From: Ignavibacteriae bacterium HGW-Ignavibacteriae-4
GTDB lineage: Bacteria > Bacteroidota > Ignavibacteria > Kapaibacteriales > UBA2268
Assembly (NCBI GenBank): GCA_002839765.1
Contig: PGYR01000022.1
Location: 1-59,997 of the forward strand
Reading direction: 5' to 3'
DNA: 59,997 bases
This document shows, piece by piece, positions 18,498 to 27,894 of the stretch. The notes under the pieces were generated by a model. The model saw only the letters and a program-made list of their open reading frames with translations. It was not told where the DNA came from and did not search any database. The stretch's first letter is position 1; each line of letters starts with the position of its first letter. A program made the translations under genes and the position numbers.

Positions 18498-19682
18498 ATG
18501 CTTCCAAATATAAATATTAACGATTTCAACTACGAGTTACCAGAAAATAGAATAGCTAAATATCCTCTGGAGAATAGATCCAAATCAAAGCTGTTGGTAG
18601 CTAATTCGGTTGCTAATACTATAGTTCACCATACTTTCGAAGATGTGGTGGATATATTGCCAGAGAACACTTCACTATACATAAACAAGACGAAAGTAAT
18701 TTCTGGGCGATTCTATATGGTAAAAGAAACAGGGGGTAGAGCCGAGTTACTATTAGTAGAGCCGATTGTGCCTTCGAATGACCCTCAAATTGCTTTGCAG
18801 GCGTCGAAAACAGCCGTATGGAAAGCTATTATAGGTGGTAAAAGGATAAAAGTCGGGGCAATATTAGAAGACATAAACGGGCAATTAACAGCAGAAGTTT
18901 TAGAAAAAGAAGCTAACGAAGTAAAAGTTAGACTCACTTGGGAGTATGGTACTTTCTCCGAATTATTACTAAATTCAGGAGTTCTGCCACTTCCTCCATA
19001 TCTGAATAGAGAGTCAGAGGAAGCAGACAAAGAGAGTTACCAAACCGTTTTCGCAAAAGATGATGGTTCGATAGCAGCTCCAACTGCTGGACTGCACTTC
19101 ACTGACGAGATATTATCTAAGCTAAAAGATAAAGGAATAAAGATAAGAGAATTAACTCTACACGTAGGCCCCGGGACTTTCTTGCCAGTGAGTACAGATA
19201 ATGTGAATGAACATAAAATGCATTCAGAAATGTTCTCGATTAACAAATCACTTCTCGAAGATTTGAAGCAAGACTTAGAAGAAAAAAGAATAATTGTGTG
19301 CGTTGGTACTACAAGTATAAGAACTTTGGAATCGCTTTTTTGGGCAGGGAATTATATTACAGAATTCACCGAGACATCTTTGGTCAATCAATGGTCGCCT
19401 TATGGTAGTGATAAAGTAATATCACCAATTGAATCCTTGAATAATCTCATAAATTCCACGAAAGATGGTGTACTACAAGGGAAAACGGAACTAATTATAG
19501 TTCCGGGATATGAATTCAGATTCGTAAATGGATTATTCACAAACTACCACGTACCTAAAAGCACATTGCTTCTTCTAGTTTCGGCATTCGTAGGTGATAT
19601 GTGGACTGATATATACAAGTCCGCTTTGGATAATAATTATAGATTTTTGAGCTATGGCGATTCGAGTTTACTTTGGAGATAG
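18498..19682 (+). CDS. queA: S-adenosylmethionine:tRNA ribosyltransferase-isomerase
   Basis: Cytosolic enzyme of queuosine synthesis that transfers and isomerises the ribosyl moiety of SAM onto preQ1 at the tRNA wobble base. It is 394 residues, slightly longer than the usual ~345 owing to extra residues around VEPIVPSNDPQIALQAS. The N-terminus FNYELPENRIAKYPLENR, the block APTAGLHFT (about 190) and LHVGPGTFLPV are family hallmarks. Its stop (TAG to 19682) abuts the stop of the convergent M16 peptidase at 19683 with no spacer. Confidence 0.96.
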   Translation: MLPNININDFNYELPENRIAKYPLENRSKSKLLVANSVANTIVHHTFEDVVDILPENTSLYINKTKVISGRFYMVKETGGRAELLLVEPIVPSNDPQIALQASKTAVWKAIIGGKRIKVGAILEDINGQLTAEVLEKEANEVKVRLTWEYGTFSELLLNSGVLPLPPYLNRESEEADKESYQTVFAKDDGSIAAPTAGLHFTDEILSKLKDKGIKIRELTLHVGPGTFLPVSTDNVNEHKMHSEMFSINKSLLEDLKQDLEEKRIIVCVGTTSIRTLESLFWAGNYITEFTETSLVNQWSPYGSDKVISPIESLNNLINSTKDGVLQGKTELIIVPGYEFRFVNGLFTNYHVPKSTLLLLVSAFVGDMWTDIYKSALDNNYRFLSYGDSSLLWR

Positions 19683-20954
19683 TTATTCTTCTTCGGCTTC
19701 TTCTGGCTTAGGCACTACATCGACTCGGATTACTTTATCTTCAAGTATTCTCATTTCCATGAATTGCTCTATGTCTTCCATAGTTATAGCGTCGTATTTA
19801 TCTATGAGGTTGAATGCCGCTTCAGGGTCATTTTCGAACATTTCTTTAGTAGAAACTAGATCCGCAATTCCACCTGTTTTTAGGAAATTACCACTGAGAA
19901 CAGTCTTCAGATAGTTTTTAGAGCGTTCCAAATCAGACGCGAAAAACGAAGATTTTTTGGCACTTATTATCTCTTCCATCATAGCATTGTATAAGTCATC
20001 ACATGTAGTTGAATTCTCATTTGCTATTATGAAGAATGTAAGCAGTGATGAATTCTCTCTTTTATCAAAAAACACACCCGCATGAGATGCAATTTCTTTT
20101 TCATAGACTAAAGAATTGTAAAGTTTGGAGCTTCGCCCACGAGCCATGATATCAGTATAAACTTTAGCTACATAGTCCTCTCTACCCTCGGCGAATCCAG
20201 CACAATGAAATGAAACAAATACAGCACTATGTGGCACATTATCTTCATAACTTGCAACTCCGCCTGTTAGTCTCATTTCAGGTGCGAAATTGTTTCTCTC
20301 TATATCATCAGGAGTTCCATTTCCTTCGTTGAAGTACTTCTCAATCAAGGCAAAAGTAGATTCAACTTCTACGTCACCGCATATAGTAAGTACAGCATTT
20401 TTTGGCTTGTAATATTTATTGCGGAAATTATTCGCATCTTCCAAAGTAACACTACGGACATCGTCTATTAGTCCTTGCACTTCCCAAGAGTACGAGCAAT
20501 CACTACGGAAAGCCACAGTAGAAAGGTGATCTCTCCATTGACCATAAGGTCTATCTATTACTGTTTGGTATATTTCTTCTGTTACTACGTCTTTTTGTAC
20601 ATCGAGCACGCTTTGTTGCAACTCAAAATTGTAAAGTCTATCTGCTTCTAACCACAAAGCTAACTCTAGCTGTGTATTCGGAACTGTCATATAGAAAGTA
20701 GTCCAATCGTAAGTAGTATAAGCGTTATTAGTACCGCCTGCTTCGGAGCAAATCTGGTCGAATTTTCCTTTAGGAACATTCGGAGTCCCCTCGAACATAA
20801 GATGTTCGAATAGGTGAGCCAATCCTGTCTTGCCTACTTTTTCATCCTTAGAGCCAACTTGGTACGATATATTAACCGTAACAATTGGTGTAGTTGTTTT
20901 AGGAATTATGACTGCTCTTAGTCCGGACTTGAATTGACGCTTGTAAACTTTCAT
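19683..20954 (-). CDS. M16B zinc metallopeptidase, catalytic subunit
   Basis: A 423-residue pitrilysin-family peptidase. The inverted zinc motif HxxEH is intact in GLAHLFEHLMFEGT (about residues 43-56), with the more distal Glu in the following helix region. No signal peptide is visible, so it is probably cytosolic. M16B enzymes generally pair with an inactive homolog in a clamshell heterodimer. The likely partner in this window is the HxxEH-less gene at 52187, about 31 kb away, rather than the usual adjacent gene. The 3' end is directly convergent with queA. Confidence 0.92.
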   Translation of the reverse strand: MKVYKRQFKSGLRAVIIPKTTTPIVTVNISYQVGSKDEKVGKTGLAHLFEHLMFEGTPNVPKGKFDQICSEAGGTNNAYTTYDWTTFYMTVPNTQLELALWLEADRLYNFELQQSVLDVQKDVVTEEIYQTVIDRPYGQWRDHLSTVAFRSDCSYSWEVQGLIDDVRSVTLEDANNFRNKYYKPKNAVLTICGDVEVESTFALIEKYFNEGNGTPDDIERNNFAPEMRLTGGVASYEDNVPHSAVFVSFHCAGFAEGREDYVAKVYTDIMARGRSSKLYNSLVYEKEIASHAGVFFDKRENSSLLTFFIIANENSTTCDDLYNAMMEEIISAKKSSFFASDLERSKNYLKTVLSGNFLKTGGIADLVSTKEMFENDPEAAFNLIDKYDAITMEDIEQFMEMRILEDKVIRVDVVPKPEEAEEE

Positions 20955-21039
20955 TAGAGAAATATATAATAATGTTCAAAAATTGAGTTCAAATTTAGGT
21001 AATAATTAGAGAATAATTGATTCTAAAGCACTTAAATAT

Positions 21040-22050
21040 CTATCTTCCTCTGGCTCTTTTGTATTTAGCCACATTGCGTGAGTGCTCTAAGTTTGTTTTT
21101 GCAAAGTAGTGTGCACCAGAACCATCGCCGTAAGCTACCATATACAAGAGGTCATGAACTTCGGGGTCTAGGCAAGCTTTGATTGCATCTTTCCCAGGAT
21201 TATTAATTGGTCCAGGGGGAATTCCAACATATTTGTATGTATTGTATGGACTATCTATTTCCAAATCCTTGTGTAGTAATCGCTTTTTCTCTCCAACTGC
21301 GAATTGCACAGTAGGGTCAGCTTGAAGAAGCATCCCGATTTTAACTCTATTTATGTAAAGTCCCGCAACTGTCGGCAACTCTGATTTAAGAGGTGTTTCT
21401 GCTTGAACTATAGACGCAATAGAAAGTAGCTGATGTTTAGTCAGCTTAGTTGCTTTTAAGTCCTGCTCTCTATCATCAGTCCAAAAATCGAAGTGATATC
21501 TCAGTAATTTATCAATAACTACTTGCTCAGATTCATCACCAAAGAACTCATAAGTCTCTGGGAGAAGATACCCTATGCTTGATTTAGCAGGAATATTCCA
21601 AGCTTTGAGTAAGCTATCTGAATTCGATAATTCTAAGAATTTCTCTGCATCCAAATTGAGTTTCTCGGCTATAATCTCGGCTGTTTCTTTATTGCTCAAT
21701 CCCTCAGGTATAGTCACTTTTATAGTTTTAGCATAACCTCCAGTGAAGAGCTTTTCGATTATATCTTCGTTAGCTGTACTCGGAGCTATATCGTAATAGC
21801 CTGCGAATACAGACTTACCACCTAACTTCATTTTTATTTTTATATAGTTCGAGAATAACCAAGCTGGCTGTAGCATATCTTGTTTATTGAATTGCTCAAC
21901 TATTGTATTCACAGACGAGTTCTTTGGTACGAATACAGTTACCGTATCGCTGAAAGAAGGAAGCTCGCTGAGTTTAGAGTTAGAATAGCTAATAAAAAGC
22001 AGTATAAGTATAAGTATAGATATTACAATTGTATAGAGTATTTTTTTCAA
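21040..22050 (-). CDS. mltG: Endolytic peptidoglycan transglycosylase MltG
   Basis: Inner-membrane lytic transglycosylase that cleaves nascent glycan strands and is thought to set their length. It is 336 residues, with one N-terminal membrane helix (ILYTIVISILILILLFIS), a LysM-like region and the YceG catalytic domain. The catalytic Glu is in SIVQAETPLKSELPTVAGLY (about 220). The block GMLLQADPTVQFA follows, then a C-terminal ISNPG-type segment (GPINNPGKDAIKA). Its start overlaps the rarA stop by 4 bp (ATGA), so the two form an operon with rarA first. Confidence 0.95.
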   Translation of the reverse strand: MKKILYTIVISILILILLFISYSNSKLSELPSFSDTVTVFVPKNSSVNTIVEQFNKQDMLQPAWLFSNYIKIKMKLGGKSVFAGYYDIAPSTANEDIIEKLFTGGYAKTIKVTIPEGLSNKETAEIIAEKLNLDAEKFLELSNSDSLLKAWNIPAKSSIGYLLPETYEFFGDESEQVVIDKLLRYHFDFWTDDREQDLKATKLTKHQLLSIASIVQAETPLKSELPTVAGLYINRVKIGMLLQADPTVQFAVGEKKRLLHKDLEIDSPYNTYKYVGIPPGPINNPGKDAIKACLDPEVHDLLYMVAYGDGSGAHYFAKTNLEHSRNVAKYKRARGR

Positions 22051-23369
22051 TTAATGTCGTCTTTTTTGTTCCACAAGAAATCCAATCGTTCCTTAATTTT
22101 CTTTTCCAAACCAGAATTTTTAGGATTGTAAAAATAGCGTTTTTTTACATTAATTGGGAAATAATTCTGATCAACAAACCCACCATGATCATGTGGGTAC
22201 TTGTATTCTTTGCCGTAACCTTCTTCTTTCATTAGCTTTGTTGGTGCATTTCGGAGAGGTAAAGGGACTTGCAGTTCACCAGACTTTCTCACGAAATCAA
22301 GAGCATCTTTATATGCAGTATAGGAAGCATTTGACTTGGGTGCAGAAGACAAGTATGTAACACCTTGTGCGAGATTAATCCCAGCTTCGGGCATTCCGAT
22401 TAGATTTACTGCCTCGAATACTGAAGTAGCAATACGCAAGGCGTTAGTATCAGCATTTCCTATGTCTTCACTTGCGAAAATAACTAATCTACGTGCTATG
22501 AATTTCGGATCTTCACCTGCTTCAATCATCTTAGCAAGCCAAATCAATGCAGCATCAGGATCAGAGCCACGCATTGATTTTATGAAAGCCGAAATAGTAT
22601 CATAGTGATTGTCGCCTTTTTTGTCATATTTTACGACTCTGCGTAGGAGTGAACTCTCGAAAAGCTTAGTATCAAGAACAATAGTTCCATTCTCATCGGG
22701 TTTGCTAAACTTAATTGCCGTTTCTAATACATTAATAGCAGTTCGTCCATCACCTCCCGATAGAGTGATGAGTGTATCCCAATCTTTTATATCTATATCT
22801 AACCCGGAAAGAATAATATCTGTATCTAGCACCCTGTCTATCAATCCACGAACGTCTTCATCTTCGAGATGATTTAGCTTATATACATTGCATCGGCTAA
22901 GTAAGGCACCATTGACTTCGAATGAAGGATTCTCTGTAGTCGCTCCAATTAACGTGAGTATTCCAGTTTCTACAGCGTGGAGTAGAGCATCTTGCTGCGA
23001 TTTATTGAATCTATGTATCTCGTCAATGAATAGTAGGTTTTTCTTTCCACTCTCGAAGTTAATCTTTGACCGAGCTATAATCTCTCTGATTTCCTTAACA
23101 CCAGACTCAATGGCAGAAATTCGAGTATAAGTAAAATCACCGGCCTCGGCTATTAAACTCGCAAAAGTAGTCTTACCTACACCCGGAGGCCCCCAAAAAA
23201 TAATAGAGGGGAAATTACCAGTTTCGAAGAACATACGAAGTGGACCATTTTCACCGATTAGATGCTTTTGACCAGCAACTTCGTCTATGGATTGGGGTCT
23301 AGATCTTTCAGCTAATGGTGTATTACGTAGCTGTTTCGCTTTATTTATATCGTTGAAAAGACCATCCAT
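22047..23369 (-). CDS. rarA: Replication-associated recombination protein A (AAA+ ATPase)
   Basis: Cytosolic AAA+ ATPase of the RarA/MgsA/WRNIP1 family that acts at stalled replication forks. It is 440 residues. Walker A is GPPGVGKTTFASLIA (about 59-73), Walker B is LLFIDEIHRFNKSQQDALL, and sensor 1 is GATTENPSF. The C-terminal MgsA tetramerisation region includes SMRGSDPDAALIWLAKM and YKYPHDHGGF. It leads the two-gene unit with mltG and is divergent from the gene at 23599. Confidence 0.97.
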   Translation of the reverse strand: MDGLFNDINKAKQLRNTPLAERSRPQSIDEVAGQKHLIGENGPLRMFFETGNFPSIIFWGPPGVGKTTFASLIAEAGDFTYTRISAIESGVKEIREIIARSKINFESGKKNLLFIDEIHRFNKSQQDALLHAVETGILTLIGATTENPSFEVNGALLSRCNVYKLNHLEDEDVRGLIDRVLDTDIILSGLDIDIKDWDTLITLSGGDGRTAINVLETAIKFSKPDENGTIVLDTKLFESSLLRRVVKYDKKGDNHYDTISAFIKSMRGSDPDAALIWLAKMIEAGEDPKFIARRLVIFASEDIGNADTNALRIATSVFEAVNLIGMPEAGINLAQGVTYLSSAPKSNASYTAYKDALDFVRKSGELQVPLPLRNAPTKLMKEEGYGKEYKYPHDHGGFVDQNYFPINVKKRYFYNPKNSGLEKKIKERLDFLWNKKDDIN

Positions 23370-23439
23370 AAGGAATAAAATTAGTTAGATTTATAATAAT
23401 TCAAATTAATAATAGTTTTATAAAAAAATGAAATTTGTT

Positions 23440-23469
23440 ATTAATTCGGCAAGTTTATTGCTAATTAAT
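23440..23469. promoter_or_regulatory. Interrupted inverted repeat in the rarA / 23599 divergent spacer
   Basis: ATTAATT-cg-GCAA-gttta-TTGC-t-AATTAAT: two nested arms (7 and 4 bp) around a 5-nt loop. It lies 44 bp upstream of the -7 element at 23513 and 71 bp from the rarA start, so it could be an operator for either gene. No regulator family is recognised. Confidence 0.35.
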
Positions 23470-23512
23470 AGAAACTTAACGCATTATTTACAGTATTATT
23501 AGAAGTTATACT

Positions 23513-23520
23513 TAAATTTG
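23513..23520 (+). promoter_or_regulatory. TAnnTTTG -7 promoter element
   Basis: TAAATTTG lies 78 bp before the ATG at 23599. It probably drives 23599 and possibly the operon from 24073 onward. Confidence 0.45.
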
Positions 23521-23598
23521 TAACTAAAAATCTATTATAAGTGTTATATCGTATAAGAAGTAGTTTTAAAATTGAAATTAATTAATTAAATTACGGCG

Positions 23599-24018
23599 AT
23601 GAATAAAATTATTTACATATCTTTTTTCTTTATTGCGGCAGTTACGCTACTGGCTAGTTCGTTGGATTTCTCTCGTATCAATGCGAGACCAGAGGGAGAC
23701 AATGTATTAGTAGAATGGATATTGGGCTCGGAAACAAAAGTAAAAAGCTACGAACTATATCGCGCTAATAATGGAATTTTCACCAAAATAGCTGAAAAAG
23801 AAGCTAAGGGCGATAACTCTAGCTACAAGCATGTGGACGTAGAAGCATTCATTAAAAATACTAAAAACACCCAAGTTCAAGAAAAAATTGAATTGAAATA
23901 CAAGATAAAAGTTCGTTATGAAAATGGCACTTCCGAAGATTCTGAAGAAATTCAAATTAGCCACAACGTGAGTTCTGTGAAAAGAACTTGGGGTATGATC
24001 AAAGAACTTTTCCGTTAA
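23599..24018 (+). CDS. Small exported protein with fibronectin type III-like domain
   Basis: A 139-residue protein with an N-terminal signal peptide or membrane anchor (IIYISFFFIAAVTLLASS). One FN3-like beta-sandwich follows at about residues 24-118. The marker is RPEGDNVLVEWILGSETKVK, followed by SYELYRA, as in FN3 domains of secreted FCB proteins. The short basic tail SVKRTWGMIKELFR is unusual. No catalytic function is expected; binding or scaffolding is inference. It sits 54 bp upstream of the secreted metalloprotease-like gene and may be the first cistron of the unit. Confidence 0.6.
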   Translation: MNKIIYISFFFIAAVTLLASSLDFSRINARPEGDNVLVEWILGSETKVKSYELYRANNGIFTKIAEKEAKGDNSSYKHVDVEAFIKNTKNTQVQEKIELKYKIKVRYENGTSEDSEEIQISHNVSSVKRTWGMIKELFR

Positions 24019-24072
24019 TTCGTTTAATCTGATTAACTATCACGAGCTAATACAACCTGGTAATATACTTTT

Positions 24073-25647
24073 ATGAAAAAGTACCTACTCTTATTATTAA
24101 TTATGTTTTCCTATTCTAATGCTAGTAGCCACAAATGTTATTACCCTGAGGCATTGGATAATCTTCATAATGGAAAAATAAATAAAGTAATGGCTGAAGT
24201 TATTTCTCGTGAGGTAATGCAGCACATTCTAGTAACTGAAGACAAACATTTCGCAATTCATTATAACGTGACAGGTTTCAACGCTGTTGATACCAAAGAT
24301 GCAAACAACAATAATATTCCTGATTATATAGATTCAGTCGCGTACTATGCAGAACTAGCATACCAAAAAGAAGTAGTCGAACTTGGTTTCCCTTTTTCTG
24401 AAATTGATAGTATGTCTAGCGGAACCCCAATGTATGATATATTTATAAAAGAACTAAAAAACACTCCGTATTACGGAGCTATGCAGCCTGAATCCAGCTC
24501 ATTTCCAAATAACTCGAATTTCAGAACTTCATTTATGGTTTTAGAAAATGACTATGCAGAAGTTCCAAAATTCAGAACTACTGGAATTGATGGGTTGAAA
24601 ATCACAATTTTCCATGAGTTTCATCACGCTATTCAGTACTATATGACTGATAATAGTGCAAGAGTTTTAGCTGAAATGACCTCTACGTTTATGGAATATC
24701 GTTTTTTCCCAGAGATATTAGATTATATGCAATGGGTAAAAAACTGGTTCGAATCACCAATGGATATGTCGTTAACAAATGAGGAAAGTGCAGATGCCGG
24801 TTATGCTATGGCGATATTTTTCCAATATACACATAGAAAACATGGAGATGGTATTCAGTTAGCACTTTGGAAAGAATTGACTAAGAATAGAAATCCTGTT
24901 GACGCACTTAATAATGCTCTTATCTCGAAGTCGAGTAATCTGCAAGATGCTTTTTGTGAATTTAGCACTTGGATGTACTTCACAGGTGATTATTCCAGTA
25001 GTAATGATTACTTCCTTCACTCTACTGAATTACCAGAAATCACATTCACAGATGATGTGAAATTCGATCAGAATGAATTAGAAATTACAGCTGATTTGAT
25101 ACCATTTACTTTCAGTCCTACTAGAGTATTAGTCCAAAGTAATGAGAAATCTACAAATGATACTATCATAGTAATACTTACAAATACTGACTTAGATAAT
25201 GCGAGAAACGGACAGTCCTTAAGAAAGAAAGCAACATACACTTTGTCGAAGAATCAACTACCTTCATCGCAACAACTAGGCAAGTTGTCACTTTATTACA
25301 TAGATGTTTCTGATGCGGTTTACTGCAATTCGGCTCTAGATTTCGAAGGCGAGAGGGGATTGAGATATGCTGATGCTTATCCAAATCCTTACAGATTAAA
25401 TATAAATGAATCACTACATATACCAGCTCCTGAAAAATCAGCTGTATATGATAAAATAAATCTAGAAATCTACACACCTGATATGAAAGTAGTTTTCACA
25501 GGATTGAAAAAAGTAGCAGTCCACAAAGGACAATTAGTATTAAATTTGGAAGAAAATGAATTATCAGGTTTTGGTGATGGTGTCTATATATTCAAAGCAT
25601 ATAATGATGATGATTCTAAGATTGGGAAATTCATGGTGAAAAAATGA
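24073..25647 (+). CDS. Secreted MXAN_6640-type putative metalloprotease with T9SS domain
   Basis: A 524-residue exported protein. The signal peptide KKYLLLLLIMFSYSNASS is followed by a DANNNNIPDYID calcium-loop-like segment (about 76). The zinc-protease motif HEFHH is in KITIFHEFHHAIQYY (about 176-190), with a downstream Glu-containing helix (LAEMTSTFMEYRFF), as in the MXAN_6640 family. The C-terminus (YPNPYRLNINES...GVYIFKAYNDDDSKIGKFMV) is a T9SS sorting domain. The substrate is unknown. Its stop overlaps the ATG of the ABC ATPase (ATGA), so it is co-translated with envelope-building genes. Confidence 0.8.
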   Translation: MKKYLLLLLIMFSYSNASSHKCYYPEALDNLHNGKINKVMAEVISREVMQHILVTEDKHFAIHYNVTGFNAVDTKDANNNNIPDYIDSVAYYAELAYQKEVVELGFPFSEIDSMSSGTPMYDIFIKELKNTPYYGAMQPESSSFPNNSNFRTSFMVLENDYAEVPKFRTTGIDGLKITIFHEFHHAIQYYMTDNSARVLAEMTSTFMEYRFFPEILDYMQWVKNWFESPMDMSLTNEESADAGYAMAIFFQYTHRKHGDGIQLALWKELTKNRNPVDALNNALISKSSNLQDAFCEFSTWMYFTGDYSSSNDYFLHSTELPEITFTDDVKFDQNELEITADLIPFTFSPTRVLVQSNEKSTNDTIIVILTNTDLDNARNGQSLRKKATYTLSKNQLPSSQQLGKLSLYYIDVSDAVYCNSALDFEGERGLRYADAYPNPYRLNINESLHIPAPEKSAVYDKINLEIYTPDMKVVFTGLKKVAVHKGQLVLNLEENELSGFGDGVYIFKAYNDDDSKIGKFMVKK

Positions 25648-26252
25648 GCTTGACCATAGAAGTAGATAAATTAGCCAAATCTTATGATTATATAGAGTAT
25701 ATATTCCGAGATTTAGATTGTATTTTAACTTCGGGTGAAGTAACAGCAATCACTGGGAAAAATGGCTCTGGCAAATCAACTTTGCTTAAGATAATAGCAG
25801 GGCAATCGGACCCGACAAAAGGGAAAGTCCGATATATAGAAAACCAGAATGAAATAACTCTGAAGAATATATCTTACATTGCCCCATACTATAATCTATA
25901 CGAAGATTATACCCCACTTGAAATTTATAAGCTAGTAATAAAGCTTAGAAATACTGAAGAAAACGTAGCTGGATTTGAAAATTATTTAGATAAATTCGAG
26001 CTACTAAAAAAGAAAAATGTACCTATTAAAAACTTCTCATCGGGTATGAAACAACGGCTAAAAATCATCTTGAATCTGATAGGAGACTATCAGGCATACT
26101 TTTTTGATGAGCCATCATCCAATCTTGATGTATTTGGAATAGAAACATTAAAAAAAGAGATTGAAAATCTAAAAAATAACGGTAAATTAGTCGCGATAGC
26201 AACTAACGAAAGCAATGAAATGAGTTGGTGCAATAACTTTATCAGATTATAA
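25644..26252 (+). CDS. Orphan ABC transporter ATP-binding protein
   Basis: A 202-residue nucleotide-binding domain. Walker A is TGKNGSGKSTLLKIIAG (about 37-53), the signature is FSSGMKQRLK (LSGGQ equivalent), and Walker B and D-loop are AYFFDEPSSNLD. The switch His is replaced by Asn (AIATNES), and the Q-loop region reads YIAPYYNLYEDYT, a form I associate with CcmA-like ATPases of this phylum. No permease gene is adjacent; the neighbours are a secreted protease and a lytic transglycosylase. It may serve a membrane partner encoded elsewhere. It overlaps the upstream gene by 4 bp and is followed 2 bp later by the next ATG. Confidence 0.85.
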   Translation: MSLTIEVDKLAKSYDYIEYIFRDLDCILTSGEVTAITGKNGSGKSTLLKIIAGQSDPTKGKVRYIENQNEITLKNISYIAPYYNLYEDYTPLEIYKLVIKLRNTEENVAGFENYLDKFELLKKKNVPIKNFSSGMKQRLKIILNLIGDYQAYFFDEPSSNLDVFGIETLKKEIENLKNNGKLVAIATNESNEMSWCNNFIRL

Positions 26253-26254
26253 CT

Positions 26255-27130
26255 ATGGAACTGCTATTATTCATATTATTTCTTCTGACACCTTTAGTTC
26301 AGACAGACTCTTCTCGTGCCATTGTAAAGTACAAGAACTACAATACTTATGTCTCACAAGCAGGGTTGCCCGATACTTTGTCACTTTGTGGTGAAGTCGT
26401 AGATTTATCAGATCCAGAGTTACGAGAAAGAGCCGAAAGAGAATTTCTATTGCTAATGCAGCAATCAGGTCAGGTTATACTTTACTTAAAAAGAGCCGAA
26501 AGATACTTCCCCCTATACGATACTTACTTAGAGAGATTCAATTTACCAAGCGATTTGAAATATGTCTCTGTAGCTGAAAGCGCATTATATATGTCACGTT
26601 CATCAGCGGGTGCTGAAGGTCTATGGCAGATTATGCCTGAGACAGCGCGCTCACTGGGATTACGAGTAGATGATTATGTAGATGAGAGAAGACATCCTGA
26701 AAAAAGCACAATAGCCGGGCTACAATACCTTTCTGAAGGGCACAGCAAATTCAAAACTTGGGCGTTGGCAATTGCCGGATATAATAGAGGTAAAAACGGT
26801 ATAGCTAATGATCTTGAATTCCAGATGAAAGATAAATATACAGATTTATACCTTAATGAAGAGACTTCTAGATACTACTTCCGTATATTGATTATCAAAG
26901 AATTAATGCAGAATCCTGAAAAATACGGATACGATGTTAGTAATCTGAGAGGGTACAAAGACCCCGATACCAAAGAAATAAAGGTTGATTCGGCAATTAA
27001 AAATTTAGCTCAGTGGGCGAAAGATAACGGAACAGATTATAAAACTGTGAAATTACTAAACCCTTGGATAGTCAAAAGAGAGCTGAACTCACCTGGTAAA
27101 GAAAGTTATAATATAAGAGTGCCAGAATAG
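26255..27130 (+). CDS. Lytic murein transglycosylase (SLT, MltD-like)
   Basis: A 291-residue periplasmic enzyme that cleaves the MurNAc-GlcNAc bond with anhydro product. It has a short signal peptide (LLLFILFLLTPLVQTDS). The SLT domain is at about 95-215: catalytic Glu in SVAESALYMS, then SSAGAEGLWQIMPETARSLG and AGYNRGKNGI. The C-terminal segment (KNLAQWAKDNGTDYKTVKLL) resembles a partial LysM-type helper rather than full LysM repeats. It sits inside the overlapping operon upstream of murI, coupling wall cleavage to precursor supply. Its TAG stop overlaps the presumed ATA start of the SDR gene. Confidence 0.92.
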   Translation: MELLLFILFLLTPLVQTDSSRAIVKYKNYNTYVSQAGLPDTLSLCGEVVDLSDPELRERAEREFLLLMQQSGQVILYLKRAERYFPLYDTYLERFNLPSDLKYVSVAESALYMSRSSAGAEGLWQIMPETARSLGLRVDDYVDERRHPEKSTIAGLQYLSEGHSKFKTWALAIAGYNRGKNGIANDLEFQMKDKYTDLYLNEETSRYYFRILIIKELMQNPEKYGYDVSNLRGYKDPDTKEIKVDSAIKNLAQWAKDNGTDYKTVKLLNPWIVKRELNSPGKESYNIRVPE

Positions 27131-27894
27131 TACACAAAAAAAACATACTAATCACTGGTGCATCAGAAGGGATAGGTCGTGAACTTTGTAAACTAATAGC
27201 AAAAGACGGACACAATCTATATATGGTCGCAAGGAACTCTGAGCGACTTGCATCACTTAAAGAAGAAATAATTACTGCCGACAATAATATACACTACATC
27301 AGTTGTGATGTTTCTGATTATGACCAGTGCAAAGCTACATTTGACATTGCAAAAGAAGAATTCGGTAGTATCGATATGGCAATACTCAATGCAGGAGCTG
27401 GACTTAATAGCATTCTGTCAATTCCGCATTTAGAAACTGCTCAAAAAATTATGGGAATTAATTATTTCGGAATTGTTAATTTTGGAAATATTCTATTTCC
27501 TTATTTCAAAGGAAAAGGAAAAGGTGAATTCATAGGTGTCAGCTCAATGGCTGATGTACGTGGATTCGAAGGTTCAGGTATATATTGTAGTACCAAAGCC
27601 GCTGTTAGCTCTTATCTAGAATCCGCAAGAGCGGAGATGAGACATCACGGAGTTAGGGTGATGACTATAAAACCTGGATTTGTAGATACTAATATGACTA
27701 AGAAAAACAAACACCCAATGCCATTTATTATGGATTCACCTAAGGCAGCTAGATTGATGTACAAAGCGATTAATAGTCGCAAGAATAGTTATTCATTCCC
27801 TTGGCAAACACATCTTGGTTCGTATATATTAGATATTCTACCCGATCCAATTTATGAAATATTAGCTACAATGAGAGGGAAATTTGGACAATAG
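27127..27894 (+). CDS. Short-chain dehydrogenase/reductase, apparently ATA-initiated
   Basis: Classical SDR (NAD(P)-dependent oxidoreductase), 255 residues if started at ATA 27127. The cofactor motif TGASEGIG comes right after KKNILI, then NAGA (NNAG equivalent) and the catalytic S...YxxxK in SGIYCSTKAAVSS. The only ATG (27223) would delete the whole cofactor loop. Upstream of it the frame, open from a TAA at about 27110, holds no ATG, GTG or TTG. The ATA at 27127 overlaps the preceding TAG stop and yields the typical N-terminus (M)VHKKNILITGASEG. Its substrate is unknown. It overlaps murI by 11 bp. Confidence 0.85.
   Translation: MVHKKNILITGASEGIGRELCKLIAKDGHNLYMVARNSERLASLKEEIITADNNIHYISCDVSDYDQCKATFDIAKEEFGSIDMAILNAGAGLNSILSIPHLETAQKIMGINYFGIVNFGNILFPYFKGKGKGEFIGVSSMADVRGFEGSGIYCSTKAAVSSYLESARAEMRHHGVRVMTIKPGFVDTNMTKKNKHPMPFIMDSPKAARLMYKAINSRKNSYSFPWQTHLGSYILDILPDPIYEILATMRGKFGQ

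Noticed and set aside
25178-25477. 99-codon minus-strand frame inside the metalloprotease gene
   Set aside because: Shadow of the real coding strand; no ribosome site or domain.
27223-27894. ATG 27223 as the start of the SDR gene
   Set aside because: It would delete the TGASEGIG cofactor loop, which is encoded in frame just upstream.
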